A stretch of 64,000 nt of DNA from Polymorphobacter multimanifer (GTDB lineage: Bacteria; Pseudomonadota; Alphaproteobacteria; Sphingomonadales; Sphingomonadaceae). Below are positions 29,566 to 40,009 of this stretch, piece by piece (positions within the stretch are counted from its first letter, which is position 1; each line of letters begins with the position of its first letter). Location: NCBI RefSeq assembly GCF_014205635.1, contig NZ_JACIIV010000001.1, positions 124,001-188,000 of the forward strand. The letters run 5' to 3'. A program made the translations under genes and the position numbers. The notes under the pieces are model-generated. The model did no database searches, was not told where the DNA came from, and saw only the letters and a list, made by a program, of their open reading frames with translations.

Positions 29566-30960
29566 GTGACACCCGATCGAAGCCGGCCGCGCGCCACCCA
29601 TTATGATCTTGTGGTGATCGGCGCCGGCGCCGGCGGGCTGGTTACGTCGGGCGGCGCTGCTCAGCTCGGGGCGCGTGTCCTGCTCATCGAGCAGCACCGG
29701 CTCGGCGGCGAATGCCTGTGGACGGGATGTGTGCCCTCCAAGGCCGTCATCCACGCCGCACAGCTGGCGCGCAACGGTGGTGGCCAGCGCTGGGCGGAGG
29801 CGCGCGCGAACCTCGATCAGGCGATCACCACGATCGAGCCGCATGATTCGCCCGAGCGTTTCGAGGATTTCGGAGTCGAAGTCGTCATCGGGCGGGCGAG
29901 CTTCACCGGACCCGATGCCATCGAGATCGGCGGCCAGCGTGTGACAGCACGGCGGTTCGTCATCGCCACCGGCTCCGACCCGGCGATCCCGCCGATCAAC
30001 GGCCTCGGCGAACTGCCGTTTTTCACCAACGACACTATCTTCGATCTCGACGAACAGCCCGAGCATCTCCTGATCATCGGCGGCGGCGTGATCGGCTGTG
30101 AGCTGTCACAGTCCTTTGCACGGCTCGGCTCCCTGGTAACATTGATCAGCAACTCGGCACTTTTGCCTCGGGAAGATCCCGAGGCTGTGGCCGTGGTCCG
30201 CGCGCAGCTCATCGCCGATGGGGTGACGATCATCGAGAACGCCGAGGTTGCTTCTGCTGGCGGCGAGCCGGGCGCCATCCGCTTGACGCTCGCCGATGGC
30301 CGCACTGCCGAAGGGTCGCACCTGCTCATCGGTACCGGCCGCGCCCCGCGCATCACCGGCTATGGCCTTGAAGCCGCCGGCGTCGAAACCGGCAAGGGCG
30401 GGATCGTCACCGATGCCTGGTTGCGCACCAGCAACAAGCGCATCTACGCGATCGGCGATTGCCGCGACGGCCCGCGCCTCACCCATGCCGCCGACCAGGA
30501 TGCGCGCACGGTCATCCAGAATGCGCTGTTTCCGTTTCGCAAGCGCAAGGATTATTCCGCCCTTCCGGCCGCCGTCTTCACCGATCCCGAGCTGGCCCAG
30601 GTCGGCCTCACCGAGCCGGCAGCGCGCGCGCTGCACTCCGACATCAAGGTGTTCCGCCAGGATTTCGATCACAATGACCGCTCGGTCACCGAGGCCGACA
30701 TGCGCGGCTTCGTGAAGATCATCGTCCTGGGAAAGCGCGTGCTCGGCGTCACCATCGTCGGCGCCCATGCAGGCGAGCTGCTGGCGCTGGCCAGCTTCGC
30801 CGTCAGCGGCAAGCTCGGCCTGTCCGACCTCGCCAACCAGACGTTCGCCTATCCCACGCTCGCCGAGGCACTCCGCCAGGCTGCCGAGCAACCCGGGCAG
30901 GCGGCGTTGTTCTCGCCCTTCATGCGCAAGCTGACTGCGCTCTTCCAGCGGCTGCCCTGA
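29566..30960 (+). CDS. NAD(P)/FAD-dependent disulfide oxidoreductase (mercuric-reductase/LpdA-like)
   Basis: 464 residues from the GTG at 29566, which has GGAGG 4 bases before it. FAD-binding DLVVIGAGAGGLVTSGGAAQLGA, redox-active pair GGECLWTGCVPSKAVIH, NAD-binding HLLIIGGGVIGCELSQSFARLGS, second FAD site KRIYAIGDCRDGPRLTHAA, and dimerisation domain AVFTDPELAQVGLTEPAA. The C-terminal catalytic His-Glu site reads FAYPTLAEALRQA; the Glu is kept but the His of LpdA (HAHPT-type) is replaced by Ala, so it is unlikely to be a true dihydrolipoamide dehydrogenase. Class I disulfide reductase of unknown substrate. Confidence 0.88.
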   Translation: MTPDRSRPRATHYDLVVIGAGAGGLVTSGGAAQLGARVLLIEQHRLGGECLWTGCVPSKAVIHAAQLARNGGGQRWAEARANLDQAITTIEPHDSPERFEDFGVEVVIGRASFTGPDAIEIGGQRVTARRFVIATGSDPAIPPINGLGELPFFTNDTIFDLDEQPEHLLIIGGGVIGCELSQSFARLGSLVTLISNSALLPREDPEAVAVVRAQLIADGVTIIENAEVASAGGEPGAIRLTLADGRTAEGSHLLIGTGRAPRITGYGLEAAGVETGKGGIVTDAWLRTSNKRIYAIGDCRDGPRLTHAADQDARTVIQNALFPFRKRKDYSALPAAVFTDPELAQVGLTEPAARALHSDIKVFRQDFDHNDRSVTEADMRGFVKIIVLGKRVLGVTIVGAHAGELLALASFAVSGKLGLSDLANQTFAYPTLAEALRQAAEQPGQAALFSPFMRKLTALFQRLP

Positions 30961-30995
30961 GCCGCTAAGCCGCCATGCAATCAGGGGAACCGGCG

Positions 30996-31832
30996 ATGAA
31001 CGAAGCAATGCGCGACTATTGGAACGCCGATGCGGGCCACACCTGGGCCGAGATGCAAGCCAGGCTCGACCTGTCGCTCTCGCCGGTGACCGCGGCACTG
31101 CTCAGCCTCGCCGCCCCGATGGTCGGGGACCGTGTGCTCGATATCGGCTGCGGCTCGGGCGAAACCGCGCTGGCGCTGGCGACCGTGGTGGGCGAGGGCG
31201 GCGATGTGCTCGGCGTCGATATCTCGCGGCCATTGCTCGAAGTCGCCGAAGCTCGCGCCGAGGCGCTCGACAGCGACGCGCAGTTCATCGAGGCCGATGC
31301 CGCGACGCTCGCAGGGCAGGGGGACCGCGACCTCGTCATCTCACGCTTCGGGGTGATGTTCTTCGATGATCCGGCCGCTGCTTTCGCAAACATCCGCACC
31401 CATGCCCGCCCCGAGGGCCGGCTGCGCTTCGCCTGCTGGCGCACCCCGGCCGACAATGGCTGGGCCGGCGTGCCGCTGAAAGCCGTGGTGCCGCTGCTGC
31501 CACCGTCCGCACCCGCCGATCCGCTCGCCCCCGGCCCCTTCGCCTTCGCCGATCCCGATCGGCTTGTGGGCATCCTCGAAACCGCCGGATGGCAGGACAT
31601 CGATCTGCAGCGCTTCGATTTCGACATGCTGCTCGGGCAAGGCGATGATCCGCTGGCCGCCGCCATCGAATTCAGCATGCGCGTCGGCCCGGCAGCCCGC
31701 GTGGTGCGCGAAGGCGATGCCGGGGTTCGCGCCGCTGCCGAAGCCGCCTTGCGTGCGGCTTATGCGCCCTATGCTGCCGATGGCCGGGTGGCGTTGCCGG
31801 GCTCGGTCTGGCTCGTGAGTGCGCACGCTTGA
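30996..31832 (+). CDS. Class I SAM-dependent methyltransferase
   Basis: 278 residues from the ATG at 30996, preferred over ATG at 30975 because AGGGGA lies just before it. SAM-binding motif I VLDIGCGSGETALALATV, then GVDISRPLLEVAEARAE (motif II acidic) and FIEADAATL (post-II). C-terminal half has few recognisable motifs. The start NEAMRDYWNADAGHTWAEMQARLD resembles UbiE/Coq5-like and natural-product methyltransferases; substrate not identified. It sits between the oxidoreductase and alaS on the same strand. Confidence 0.85.
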   Translation: MNEAMRDYWNADAGHTWAEMQARLDLSLSPVTAALLSLAAPMVGDRVLDIGCGSGETALALATVVGEGGDVLGVDISRPLLEVAEARAEALDSDAQFIEADAATLAGQGDRDLVISRFGVMFFDDPAAAFANIRTHARPEGRLRFACWRTPADNGWAGVPLKAVVPLLPPSAPADPLAPGPFAFADPDRLVGILETAGWQDIDLQRFDFDMLLGQGDDPLAAAIEFSMRVGPAARVVREGDAGVRAAAEAALRAAYAPYAADGRVALPGSVWLVSAHA

Positions 31833-31864
31833 GTGGCGCGCGGCAAAGCCTTAAGCGATAGCCC

Positions 31865-34510
31865 ATGATTTCAACCAACGACATCCGCCGCAGCTTTCTC
31901 GAGCATTTCGGCAAGGCGGGCCACCGCATCGTTCCGTCCGCACCGCTGGTGCCGCAGAACGACCCGACGCTGATGTTCGTCAACGCCGGCATGGTGCCGT
32001 TCAAGAACGTCTTCACCGGGCTGGAGAGCCGCCCCTACACAACCGCCACCTCGTCGCAGAAGTGCGTGCGCGCTGGCGGCAAGCACAATGATCTCGACAA
32101 TGTGGGCTATACTGCGCGCCACCATACCTTCTTCGAAATGCTCGGCAATTTCTCGTTCGGCGATTACTTCAAGGATGTCGCGATCGAGCATGCCTGGTCG
32201 CTGCTCACCCGCGAATGGGGGCTGCCCAAGGACAAGCTGCTCGTCACCGTCTATCACACCGATGACGAGGCGGCGTCGCTGTGGAAGCGCATCGCAGGCA
32301 TCTCCGATGACCGGATCATCCGCATCGCCACTTCGGACAATTTCTGGTCGATGGGGGACACCGGGCCGTGCGGGCCATGTTCCGAGATCTTCTTCGATCA
32401 TGGCGACCATATCCCCGGTGGCCCACCGGGAAGCCCGGACGAGGATGGCGACCGCTTCATCGAGATCTGGAACCTCGTGTTCATGCAATATGAGCAGGTG
32501 GACAAGGAGACGCGGCTCGAGCTGCCAAAGCCTTCCATCGATACCGGCATGGGCCTCGAGCGCGTCGCCGCCGTGCTGCAGGGCGTCCATGACAATTACG
32601 ATACCGACACCTTCAAGGCGTTGATCGCCGCGAGCGAGGAGCGCACCCGGCCATCGGACGATGCCACCCGCGCCTCGCACCGGGTGATCGCCGATCATCT
32701 GCGCTCGGCCGGCTTCCTGGTGGCCGATGGGGTGCTGCCCGCCAACGAAGGCCGTGGCTATGTGCTGCGCCGCATCATGCGGCGTGCCATGCGCCATGCG
32801 CATCTGCTCGGTGCACCCGAGCCGCTGATGCACAAGCTGGTGCCCGCCCTCATCGGCCAGATGGGTGCGGCCTACCCCGAGCTGGTGCGCGCGCAGCCGC
32901 TGATCGAGGAGACGCTGCTGCTCGAGGAAACCCGCTTCCGCCAGACGCTCGAGCGCGGTCTCGGGCTGCTCGACACCGCGGTGAAGGATCTCCCCACCGG
33001 CGGCACGCTGCCCGGCGACGTGGCGTTCAAGCTCTACGACACCTTCGGCTTCCCCTATGACCTGACCGAGGACGCGCTGCGTGCACAGGGGCTGACCGTC
33101 GATCGCACCGGCTTCGATACCGCCATGGCCGAGCAGAAGCGCGCCGCGCGCGCCGCCTGGGCGGGCTCGGGCGAAAAGGCGTCGGAGGCGGTGTGGTTCG
33201 ACATTCTCGAAGCGCATGGCGCCACCGAGTTCACCGGCTACTCCGGCCACAGCGCGCAGGGTCAGGTGCTGGCGCTGGTGAAGGACGGCGAGCAGGTGGC
33301 ATCGGCCGAAGCCGGCGACACCGTCACGATCATCACCAACCAGACGCCCTTCTACGGCGAATCCGGCGGCCAGATGGGCGATGCCGGAGTGATGCGCGGC
33401 GAGAGCGATCTCGTCGTGCTTGTCACCGATACCGGCAAGCCGCTCGGCAAGCTTCACGCGCACCGCAGCCGCATCGAGGCCGGTCGGATCGCGCTGGGAG
33501 ACACGGTGCAGCTGACGGTCGATTCGGAGCGCCGCGGCCGGCTGCGTGCCAATCATTCGGCGACGCACCTGCTGCACGCCGCACTGCGCCACCGCCTCGG
33601 CGGCCATGTCACGCAAAAGGGCTCGCTGGTCGCCGCCGACCGGCTGCGCTTCGATTTCAGCCAGCCGCGCGCGCTGACCGCCGAGGACATCGCCGCGATC
33701 GAGGTGGAAGTGAACGCCCAGATCCGCGCCAACCGTCCGGTCTCGACCCGGCTGATGACTCCGGACGCCGCGATCGAAGCCGGTGCGCTGGCGCTGTTCG
33801 GCGAGAAATATGGCGAGGAAGTGCGGGTCCTCAGCATGGGTGGGACGGACGACGCCAATTATTCCACCGAGCTGTGCGGCGGCACGCACGTCAATGCGCT
33901 CGGCGACATCGCGCTGTTCAAGATCATCGCCGAAGGTGCGGTGGCGAGTGGCGTGCGGCGCATCGACGCGCTCACCGGCGAGGCGGCACGAATGGCGCTC
34001 GCCGAGCAGGAAGCACGGCTGAAGGCTGCGGCGACCACGCTCAAGGTTCGCCCCGATGAAGTGCCGGCGCGGATCGAAGCGCTTGTCGAGGAGCGCAAGC
34101 GGCTCGAACGCGAGCTTGCCGAAGCGAAAAAGGCGCTGGCGATGGCCGGCCCGGCGACCGGCGGCGGTGGTGCCGCGCCCGAAGCGGTGGGGGGCACGCA
34201 ATTTCTCGGCCAGATCGTTGAGGGCCTCGAAGCCAAGGCGCTGCGCGGGCTGGTCGACGATGCCAAGGCTCGGTTGGGCTCGGGGGTGGCGGTGATGATC
34301 ACCATCAACGAAGGCCGCGCCTCGGTGGCGGTGGGCGTGACCGACGATCTGGTCGGCAGCCGCTCGGCGGTCGATCTGGTGCGCATCGCCTCGGCAGCGC
34401 TTGGCGGCCAGGGCGGCGGCGGCCGTGCGGACTTTGCCCAGGCGGGAGGACCCGATGGCAGCAACGCCGCCGACGCGCTCGCGGCGGTGAAGGCAGCGCT
34501 GGCAGGCTGA
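31865..34510 (+). CDS. alaS: Alanyl-tRNA synthetase
   Basis: 881 residues. Class II core starts [23 protein letters not shown], then [22 protein letters not shown] and [14 protein letters not shown]; editing domain with [16 protein letters not shown] and [12 protein letters not shown] (zinc ligands); C-Ala domain at the end. Charges tRNA-Ala and clears misacylated Ser/Gly. Followed 1 bp later by a methyltransferase gene. Confidence 0.98.
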   Translation: MISTNDIRRSFLEHFGKAGHRIVPSAPLVPQNDPTLMFVNAGMVPFKNVFTGLESRPYTTATSSQKCVRAGGKHNDLDNVGYTARHHTFFEMLGNFSFGDYFKDVAIEHAWSLLTREWGLPKDKLLVTVYHTDDEAASLWKRIAGISDDRIIRIATSDNFWSMGDTGPCGPCSEIFFDHGDHIPGGPPGSPDEDGDRFIEIWNLVFMQYEQVDKETRLELPKPSIDTGMGLERVAAVLQGVHDNYDTDTFKALIAASEERTRPSDDATRASHRVIADHLRSAGFLVADGVLPANEGRGYVLRRIMRRAMRHAHLLGAPEPLMHKLVPALIGQMGAAYPELVRAQPLIEETLLLEETRFRQTLERGLGLLDTAVKDLPTGGTLPGDVAFKLYDTFGFPYDLTEDALRAQGLTVDRTGFDTAMAEQKRAARAAWAGSGEKASEAVWFDILEAHGATEFTGYSGHSAQGQVLALVKDGEQVASAEAGDTVTIITNQTPFYGESGGQMGDAGVMRGESDLVVLVTDTGKPLGKLHAHRSRIEAGRIALGDTVQLTVDSERRGRLRANHSATHLLHAALRHRLGGHVTQKGSLVAADRLRFDFSQPRALTAEDIAAIEVEVNAQIRANRPVSTRLMTPDAAIEAGALALFGEKYGEEVRVLSMGGTDDANYSTELCGGTHVNALGDIALFKIIAEGAVASGVRRIDALTGEAARMALAEQEARLKAAATTLKVRPDEVPARIEALVEERKRLERELAEAKKALAMAGPATGGGGAAPEAVGGTQFLGQIVEGLEAKALRGLVDDAKARLGSGVAVMITINEGRASVAVGVTDDLVGSRSAVDLVRIASAALGGQGGGGRADFAQAGGPDGSNAADALAAVKAALAG

Positions 34511-34511
34511 G

Positions 34512-35222
34512 ATGGCGGCGGGCTGGGACGCCTCGGCCGCGGCCTGGATCGCGCATATCGGCAGCGAGGGCGATTTCGGCCGGGTGCACATCCTCGATGC
34601 GCCGATGCTGGCGCGGGTGCGCGGGCGCGGCTTCCGCACCGGGCTCGATGTCGGCTGCGGCGAAGGCCGGTTCTGCCGGATGCTTGCTGCCGAGGGGATT
34701 GCCATGACCGGCGTCGATCCGGTTGCGGCGCTGGTCAAGCAGGCGCAAGCGCTCCATCCCGAGGGTCGCTACATTGCGGCGCCGGCAGAGACGATGGTGG
34801 TCGATGCCGGCGGCTTCGACCTGGTTGTGAGCTATCTTTCGCTCATCGATATGCCCGATCTCGATGCCGGCGTGGCGCGAATGGTGGCAGCGCTGAGGCC
34901 CGGCGGCACGTTGCTCATCGCCAATCTCAACAGCTTCAACACCGCCGGCATGCCCGCAAGCTGGCGCACCTCGCCGACCGGCGAGCGCTATTTCGCCATC
35001 GACCATTATCTTCAGGAGCGTGACGTACCGGCGGTGTGGAACGGCATCGATGTCGTCAACCATCACCGACCGATGATGCGCTACATGCAGGCGTTCCTCG
35101 GCCATGGGCTGCAACTCGTCCATTTCGACGAGCCGGCGCCCGGCGGCGGGCCGGCGGAAAAGGCCGACCGCTATCGGCGCGTCCCCTATTTCCACATCAT
35201 GGAGTGGCAGCGGCCGGCCTGA
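34512..35222 (+). CDS. Class I SAM-dependent methyltransferase (UbiG/ubiE-like fold)
   Basis: 236 residues. Motif I GLDVGCGEGRFCRML, acidic MTGVDPVAALVKQA and GGFDLVVSYLSLIDMPD (post-I/II) with RPGGTLLIANLN (motif IV) show an intact SAM site. The first 40 residues (AAGWDASAAAWIAHIGSEGDFGR) resemble methyltransferases acting on small metabolites or RNA. Follows alaS by one base, so probably cotranscribed. Converges with the antiporter gene downstream (6 bp). Confidence 0.85.
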   Translation: MAAGWDASAAAWIAHIGSEGDFGRVHILDAPMLARVRGRGFRTGLDVGCGEGRFCRMLAAEGIAMTGVDPVAALVKQAQALHPEGRYIAAPAETMVVDAGGFDLVVSYLSLIDMPDLDAGVARMVAALRPGGTLLIANLNSFNTAGMPASWRTSPTGERYFAIDHYLQERDVPAVWNGIDVVNHHRPMMRYMQAFLGHGLQLVHFDEPAPGGGPAEKADRYRRVPYFHIMEWQRPA

Positions 35223-35227
35223 GACGC

Positions 35228-36991
35228 TCAGCTCTTGCGGCTGCGCGCCGAACGGAAGCTCCGCCCCGGCCTGTCGCCCACCGCGCGCTGGATGCCGACG
35301 CGAAGCTCGGCGCGCTTCTCGTGGATCGAGGCAATGACCGGGCCCATCGGCACGCCGAGATCCACCAGCACGGCCTCGGCCAGTTGCAGCGAGCTTTCGA
35401 CCGTTTCCGGCACGGCATCGGTGGCGCCCGAGCGATAAAGGCTCGACGCATGGTCGGCATCGCGGGCGCGCACCACCACGCACAATTCGGGGTGGCGCTC
35501 GCGGATCAGCCGCACCAGCGTGTCGAGCGTCTCGTTGGCATCGATCGTCAGCACCACGGCGCGCGCGTCGCCGAGGTTGAGCGCGTCGAGCAGATCCGGC
35601 CGGCGGGCATCGCCATAGATCACGCTCTTGCCGGCGCGGCCGAGGCGGATGACGGTATCCGGGTCGGAATCGACCGCAAGATAGGGCTGGCCGTGGGTAT
35701 CGAGCATGGCGGCCACCAGCCGGCCCACGCGCCCGAAGCCGATGATGACGGTGCGGCCCGCCGAGGTCTCGGTGGGGGCGACATGGCCCTCGGGCGCGTC
35801 CGTCCCGAAGTAACGTTCCACCCGCTGGCCGAGCAGCCCCAGTAACGGCACGATGCTCAGCGAAAAGCCGATCACCAGCAGTGCCACCGCGGCGGTCTGG
35901 CCGGCGATGATGCCGAGCGTGGTGGCCGCACCGAACAGGATGAGGCTGGTCTCGGAAGGGCCGGCAAGCAGTAGCGCCACATGCCCCGCCACCCCACGGC
36001 TTCGCCGAGCCCGGCGCATCAGCGCATAGATGAGCCCGGCCTTCACCGTGCACACCGCGATCACGCCGCCGATGATGAGCAGCGGCTCGTCGAGCACCGC
36101 CGGCAGGTCGAGCCGCATGCCCACCCAGATCAGGAACACGCCGAGAAGGAGGCCCTGGAAGGGCAGGATGGCCGCCTCGATCTGCCGGCGATACTCGGTT
36201 TCCGCGAGCATGATGCCGGCGGTCAGCGTGCCGATGGCGGGGGAAAGGCCCGCCGCATGGGCAATCGAGCCCGATGCGATGAGGATGACCAGCGCCGCTG
36301 CCAGGAACAGTTCGGGCCGCCTTGTGCGCGCGGCTTGCAGCAACAGTGGCGGCAGCAGCAGCCGGCTGCCGAGGATGATGATGCCCAGCGCCAGCGCCGA
36401 TACGGCGAGGCTTGCGGCAAACCCGTCCACTGCGGCGCCGGCCGAGAAGATGAGCAGGATCGGCGCCAGTGCGATATCCTGGAAAAGCAGGATGCCGAAG
36501 GCGGTGCGACCGGCCTGGGTGCCGAGCTTGCCGCTGCTGCTGAGGAGCTGCAGCCCCACTGCGGTCGACGACAAGGCAAGGCACAGCGCCAGCGCCACGG
36601 TGGTGGAAAGCCCAAGCAGGAACGGCGCCAGCAGCAGCGCGATCACGACCGTGCAGACCGCCATCTGTGCCGAGCCGAGGCCGAACACGATCCGACGCAT
36701 CGTGCGGATCCGATCCGCCGAAAGCTCGAGCCCGAGCGCGAACAGCAGCAGCGCCACGCCCATTTCGGCCAGGGCAAACAGCGCATCGGAATTGGAAATG
36801 GTGAGCGGGGTCAGGAAGGGCAGGGCGCTCTTGAGGGCACCGAAACCGAATGGCCCCACCAAAATGCCGACAAGGATGAACCCGATCACCGGCGAGATGC
36901 GCAACGCCGCGAACGCCGGGATAACGAGCCCGGCTGCTCCGATCACCACTGCGATGTCGCTGAAATTTACCGAATCGAGCCCAGTTGCCAT
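35228..36991 (-). CDS. Monovalent cation:proton antiporter (KefB/KefC-like) with TrkA-N domain
   Basis: 587 residues from ATG at 36991 (ATG at 37006 is the alternative). N-terminal 2/3: about 12 hydrophobic segments (FSDIAVVIGAAGLVIPAFAAL, ISPVIGFILVGILVGPFGFG, LLLFALGLELSADRI and others) as in CPA2 antiporters. C-terminal cytosolic domain has the TrkA-N Rossmann motif VIIGFGRVGRLVAAMLD. Such proteins export K+ or Na+ against H+, often gated by thiols or nucleotides. The C-terminus is Arg/Ser-rich. Upstream is a 165-bp divergent spacer before the oxygenase gene. Confidence 0.9.
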   Translation of the reverse strand: MATGLDSVNFSDIAVVIGAAGLVIPAFAALRISPVIGFILVGILVGPFGFGALKSALPFLTPLTISNSDALFALAEMGVALLLFALGLELSADRIRTMRRIVFGLGSAQMAVCTVVIALLLAPFLLGLSTTVALALCLALSSTAVGLQLLSSSGKLGTQAGRTAFGILLFQDIALAPILLIFSAGAAVDGFAASLAVSALALGIIILGSRLLLPPLLLQAARTRRPELFLAAALVILIASGSIAHAAGLSPAIGTLTAGIMLAETEYRRQIEAAILPFQGLLLGVFLIWVGMRLDLPAVLDEPLLIIGGVIAVCTVKAGLIYALMRRARRSRGVAGHVALLLAGPSETSLILFGAATTLGIIAGQTAAVALLVIGFSLSIVPLLGLLGQRVERYFGTDAPEGHVAPTETSAGRTVIIGFGRVGRLVAAMLDTHGQPYLAVDSDPDTVIRLGRAGKSVIYGDARRPDLLDALNLGDARAVVLTIDANETLDTLVRLIRERHPELCVVVRARDADHASSLYRSGATDAVPETVESSLQLAEAVLVDLGVPMGPVIASIHEKRAELRVGIQRAVGDRPGRSFRSARSRKS

Positions 36992-37156
36992 GGCCCACAG
37001 TTGCACGTCTGTGCGGATGCGTCAGTCCCGCAGGCGCAAACCGCGCCCGCCCCGGCCGAATCCGCTTAGCAACCCGATGGCCATTGCGTATCCACCCGCC
37101 ACGGTCGGGGTGGCGATGAGGGATCGGCAGCCCTTTCACCTGTCTGGAGCGCGCCC

Positions 37157-37984
37157 ATGCTGCAAATCACGAAGTCCGATGTCGTCGCGGCGCCGTTTCC
37201 CCATGTCGTCAAGCAGGACATCATCGATCCGTCGCTGTTCGCCGCCCTGCGCGCGGATTTTCCTGGTGTGAGCGTCTTCAAGGAACAGATTGCCACCAAT
37301 GGGCTCGTCGGCAGCCGCACCGGTTCCGGGTTCGATATCTATCGTGGCGATCCCCATTTCACCGCGCTCACCGAGCGCTCGGCGGCGTGGAAGGAATTCG
37401 GCGACTATGTCAATTCCGAAGCCTTTGTTGACACCTTCCGGTCGGTGTTCGCCGATCATCTCGGGGATATCGGGCTGAAGGTCGATATCGGTGCGTCGCG
37501 GGTCGATCCGAGCTATGTCGAGCCGCGCGAGACGATGAAGGAACTGGCCTCGACACGCGACAAGATCGATGGCTTCGCCAACAAGGTCCTGTCACCGCTG
37601 CGCGGCCGCGCGCCGGTGGACCTGTTCACCCGGCTCGACATCCACAAGAGCACCGGCGGCTATGCCAAGCCCGCGCATTGCGACCGGCCGAACCGCCTCT
37701 GCTCGTTGATCGTCTATTTCACCGATCCCGATGAGGTCGGCATGTCCGGCGGCGATCTGTTTGTTTACAAGCACAAGCAGGACAAACCTGTGACCAGCTA
37801 TGAGCGCCACCCGCGGCCCGAGAATGTCGACATTGTCGCGACGATCCGTCCCAAGCCCAATCTCGGGGTGTTCTTCCCCTGCCAGAACAACAGCTACCAC
37901 GGCGTGAGCGCCATCACCTCGCAAGGTGCCGAACGCGATTTTCTCTACATAAACATTTCGGGCCGCAAGGCGAGCCTCTGGTAG
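37157..37984 (+). CDS. 2-oxoglutarate/Fe(II)-dependent oxygenase
   Basis: 275 residues. Fe(II) ligands are visible: His174 and Asp176 (KPAHCDRPNRL) and a distal His248 (NNSYHGVSAI), with Arg260 as likely 2-oxoglutarate anchor; the spacing fits a prolyl-4-hydroxylase-like double-stranded beta-helix. SGGDLFVYKHK in the middle is also typical. Such proteins hydroxylate protein side chains or small molecules; the substrate is unknown. A strong hairpin terminator follows the stop. It stands alone between two minus-strand genes. Confidence 0.85.
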   Translation: MLQITKSDVVAAPFPHVVKQDIIDPSLFAALRADFPGVSVFKEQIATNGLVGSRTGSGFDIYRGDPHFTALTERSAAWKEFGDYVNSEAFVDTFRSVFADHLGDIGLKVDIGASRVDPSYVEPRETMKELASTRDKIDGFANKVLSPLRGRAPVDLFTRLDIHKSTGGYAKPAHCDRPNRLCSLIVYFTDPDEVGMSGGDLFVYKHKQDKPVTSYERHPRPENVDIVATIRPKPNLGVFFPCQNNSYHGVSAITSQGAERDFLYINISGRKASLW

Positions 37985-38010
37985 TCGCGCGCCGAAAGTG
38001 CAGAAACAAG

Positions 38011-38044
38011 AACGCCTGCCCGTACCAACGGGCAGGCGTTTTGC
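38011..38044. terminator. Strong hairpin terminator between the oxygenase gene and icd
   Basis: A perfect 13-bp stem AACGCCTGCCCGT / ACGGGCAGGCGTT (38011-38023 and 38028-38040) with a 4-base loop is followed by TT on the plus strand; on the minus strand it ends the icd transcript too. Confidence 0.85.
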
Positions 38045-38060
38045 TGTTCACCGCGCCGCA

Positions 38061-39293
38061 TCAGGCCGAGATGGCGGCATCCAGATTGGCGCGGATCGCC
38101 TCGAAGAACTGCTCGGTGGTCATCCACGCCTGGTCGGGGCCGATCAGCAGCGCCAGGTCCTTGGTCATCGCACCCTGTTCCACCGTCTCGACGCACACGC
38201 GCTCGAGCGTTTCGGCAAAGGCGGTGACGGCGGGCGTGCCGTCGAGCTTGCCGCGATGCTTGAGCCCGCCGGTCCAGGCGAAGATCGAGGCGATCGGGTT
38301 GGTGCTGGTGGGCTTGCCTTCCTGATGCATGCGGTAGTGGCGCGTCACCGTGCCATGCGCCGCCTCGGCTTCCACGGTCCTGCCATCGGGGGTCATCAGG
38401 ATCGAGGTCATCAGCCCCAGCGAGCCGAAGCCCTGCGCCACCATGTCCGACTGCACATCGCCGTCATAGTTCTTGCACGCCCAGATGAACTTGCCCGACC
38501 ATTTCAGCGCCGAGGCGACCAGATCGTCGATCAGGCGATGCTCGTAGACAATGCCGGCCTTGCGATAGGCAGCCTTGAACTCGTCGATATAGATTTCCTC
38601 GAACAGATCCTTGAAGCGGCCATCATAGGCCTTGAGGATGGTGTTCTTGGTCGAGAGATAGACCGGCCAGTTGCGCACAAGGCCGTAGTTCAGGCAGGCG
38701 CGCGCAAAATCGCGGATGGAATCATCGAGGTTGTACATGCCCATCGCCACGCCGGCGGACGGGTATTCGAACACCTCATGCTCGATGCTCTGCGAGCCGT
38801 CCTGCGCTTCCCAGCGCATGATGAGCTTGCCGGGGCCGGGCACCAGGAAGTCGGTGGCGCGATACTGGTCGCCGAAGGCATGACGACCGATGACGATCGG
38901 ATCGGTCCAGCCCGGCACGAGGCGCGGCACCGACTTGATGACGATCGGCTCGCGGAACACGACGCCGCCAAGGATGTTGCGGATGGTGCCGTTGGGCGAT
39001 TTCCACATCCGCTTGAGACCGAATTCCTTCACCCGCGCCTCGTCGGGCGTGATCGTTGCGCATTTCACGCCCACGCCGAATTCGCGGATGGCGTTGGCCG
39101 ATTCGACCGTCACCTTGTCGTTGGTGTCGTCGCGGTTCTCCACGCTCAGGTCGTAATAGCGCAGGTCGACATCGAGATAGGGCAGGATCAGCTGCTCGCG
39201 AATCCACTGCCAGATGATCCGCGTCATTTCGTCGCCATCGAGCTCGACAACGGGGTTCTCGACCTTGATGCGGCCCTTGTTGTTCGTAGCCAT
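38061..39293 (-). CDS. icd: NADP-dependent isocitrate dehydrogenase
   Basis: 410 residues, the compact eukaryote-like IDH family ([72 protein letters not shown]). It converts isocitrate to 2-oxoglutarate with NADP+. An AAGGG-type Shine-Dalgarno precedes the ATG at 39293. Confidence 0.97.
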   Translation of the reverse strand: MATNNKGRIKVENPVVELDGDEMTRIIWQWIREQLILPYLDVDLRYYDLSVENRDDTNDKVTVESANAIREFGVGVKCATITPDEARVKEFGLKRMWKSPNGTIRNILGGVVFREPIVIKSVPRLVPGWTDPIVIGRHAFGDQYRATDFLVPGPGKLIMRWEAQDGSQSIEHEVFEYPSAGVAMGMYNLDDSIRDFARACLNYGLVRNWPVYLSTKNTILKAYDGRFKDLFEEIYIDEFKAAYRKAGIVYEHRLIDDLVASALKWSGKFIWACKNYDGDVQSDMVAQGFGSLGLMTSILMTPDGRTVEAEAAHGTVTRHYRMHQEGKPTSTNPIASIFAWTGGLKHRGKLDGTPAVTAFAETLERVCVETVEQGAMTKDLALLIGPDQAWMTTEQFFEAIRANLDAAISA

Positions 39294-39346
39294 CCCGTTC
39301 CTCGCTTGCTCGTTTCCGTCCGTCTAGGGGGTGGCGGCGTGCAGGG

Positions 39347-39904
39347 TCAAGCTGGCAGGGCGTGTGGGTGCAAAAGAAGCCGGTCGAGTGCTGCAAGGCC
39401 GGGAAGCGGCTGTGCCAGGCGATCGAGGTCGGGCGGCGCGAAACCCTCAGCTGCGATATGGCCGAGCAGTGTCGTGAGCGGCGCCCAATAGCCATTGTCC
39501 CCCAGCAGCCAGATCGGCTTGTCGTGAATGCCCAGCTCGCGCCAGGTGAGGCTTTCGAACAGCTCGTCGAGGGTGCCGATGCTGCCGGGAATGGCCAGGA
39601 TGGCATCGGCTCGGGCGTGCATCAGCGCCTTGCGCTCGTGCAGCGTCTCGACGACGAGCATCTCGGCAAGCCCGGCCTGGGCGATCTCGGACGTCATCAA
39701 CAGCCGCGGGATGATCCCCACCACGCGCCCCCCCGCCGCCATCGACGCGCGCGCGGCGATGCCCATCAGCCCCACCGCACCGCCGCCATACACAAGCGTC
39801 ACGCCGCGCACCGCGAGCAATGTGCCGAGCTCGGCGGCAAGTGCGGCGTGCGCCGGATCGTGGCCGGGGCGCGAGCCGCAGAAGAGGAGAAGGGACTGGA
39901 TCAT
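39347..39904 (-). CDS. LOG-family (TIGR00730) protein, nucleoside-monophosphate phosphoribohydrolase-like
   Basis: 185 residues from the ATG at 39904. [80 protein letters not shown] with the PGGxGTxxE-type signature here as PGSIGTLDE (second Gly replaced by Ser). Members cleave cytokinin-type or other purine nucleoside monophosphates. Whether the Ser change affects activity is unclear. Lies downstream of nothing on its strand (icd's start is 53 bp before its stop). Confidence 0.88.
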   Translation of the reverse strand: MIQSLLLFCGSRPGHDPAHAALAAELGTLLAVRGVTLVYGGGAVGLMGIAARASMAAGGRVVGIIPRLLMTSEIAQAGLAEMLVVETLHERKALMHARADAILAIPGSIGTLDELFESLTWRELGIHDKPIWLLGDNGYWAPLTTLLGHIAAEGFAPPDLDRLAQPLPGLAALDRLLLHPHALPA

Positions 39905-40009
39905 GCGCCGTCCATAGGCGAGCGTGGCGGCACTGTCAGCCGGGTTGCCGCCGCTGGGAGCCGGGGTGGAAGATTGCCCCTGTGCCACGTCACGGGTAAG
40001 GCAAGGGGC

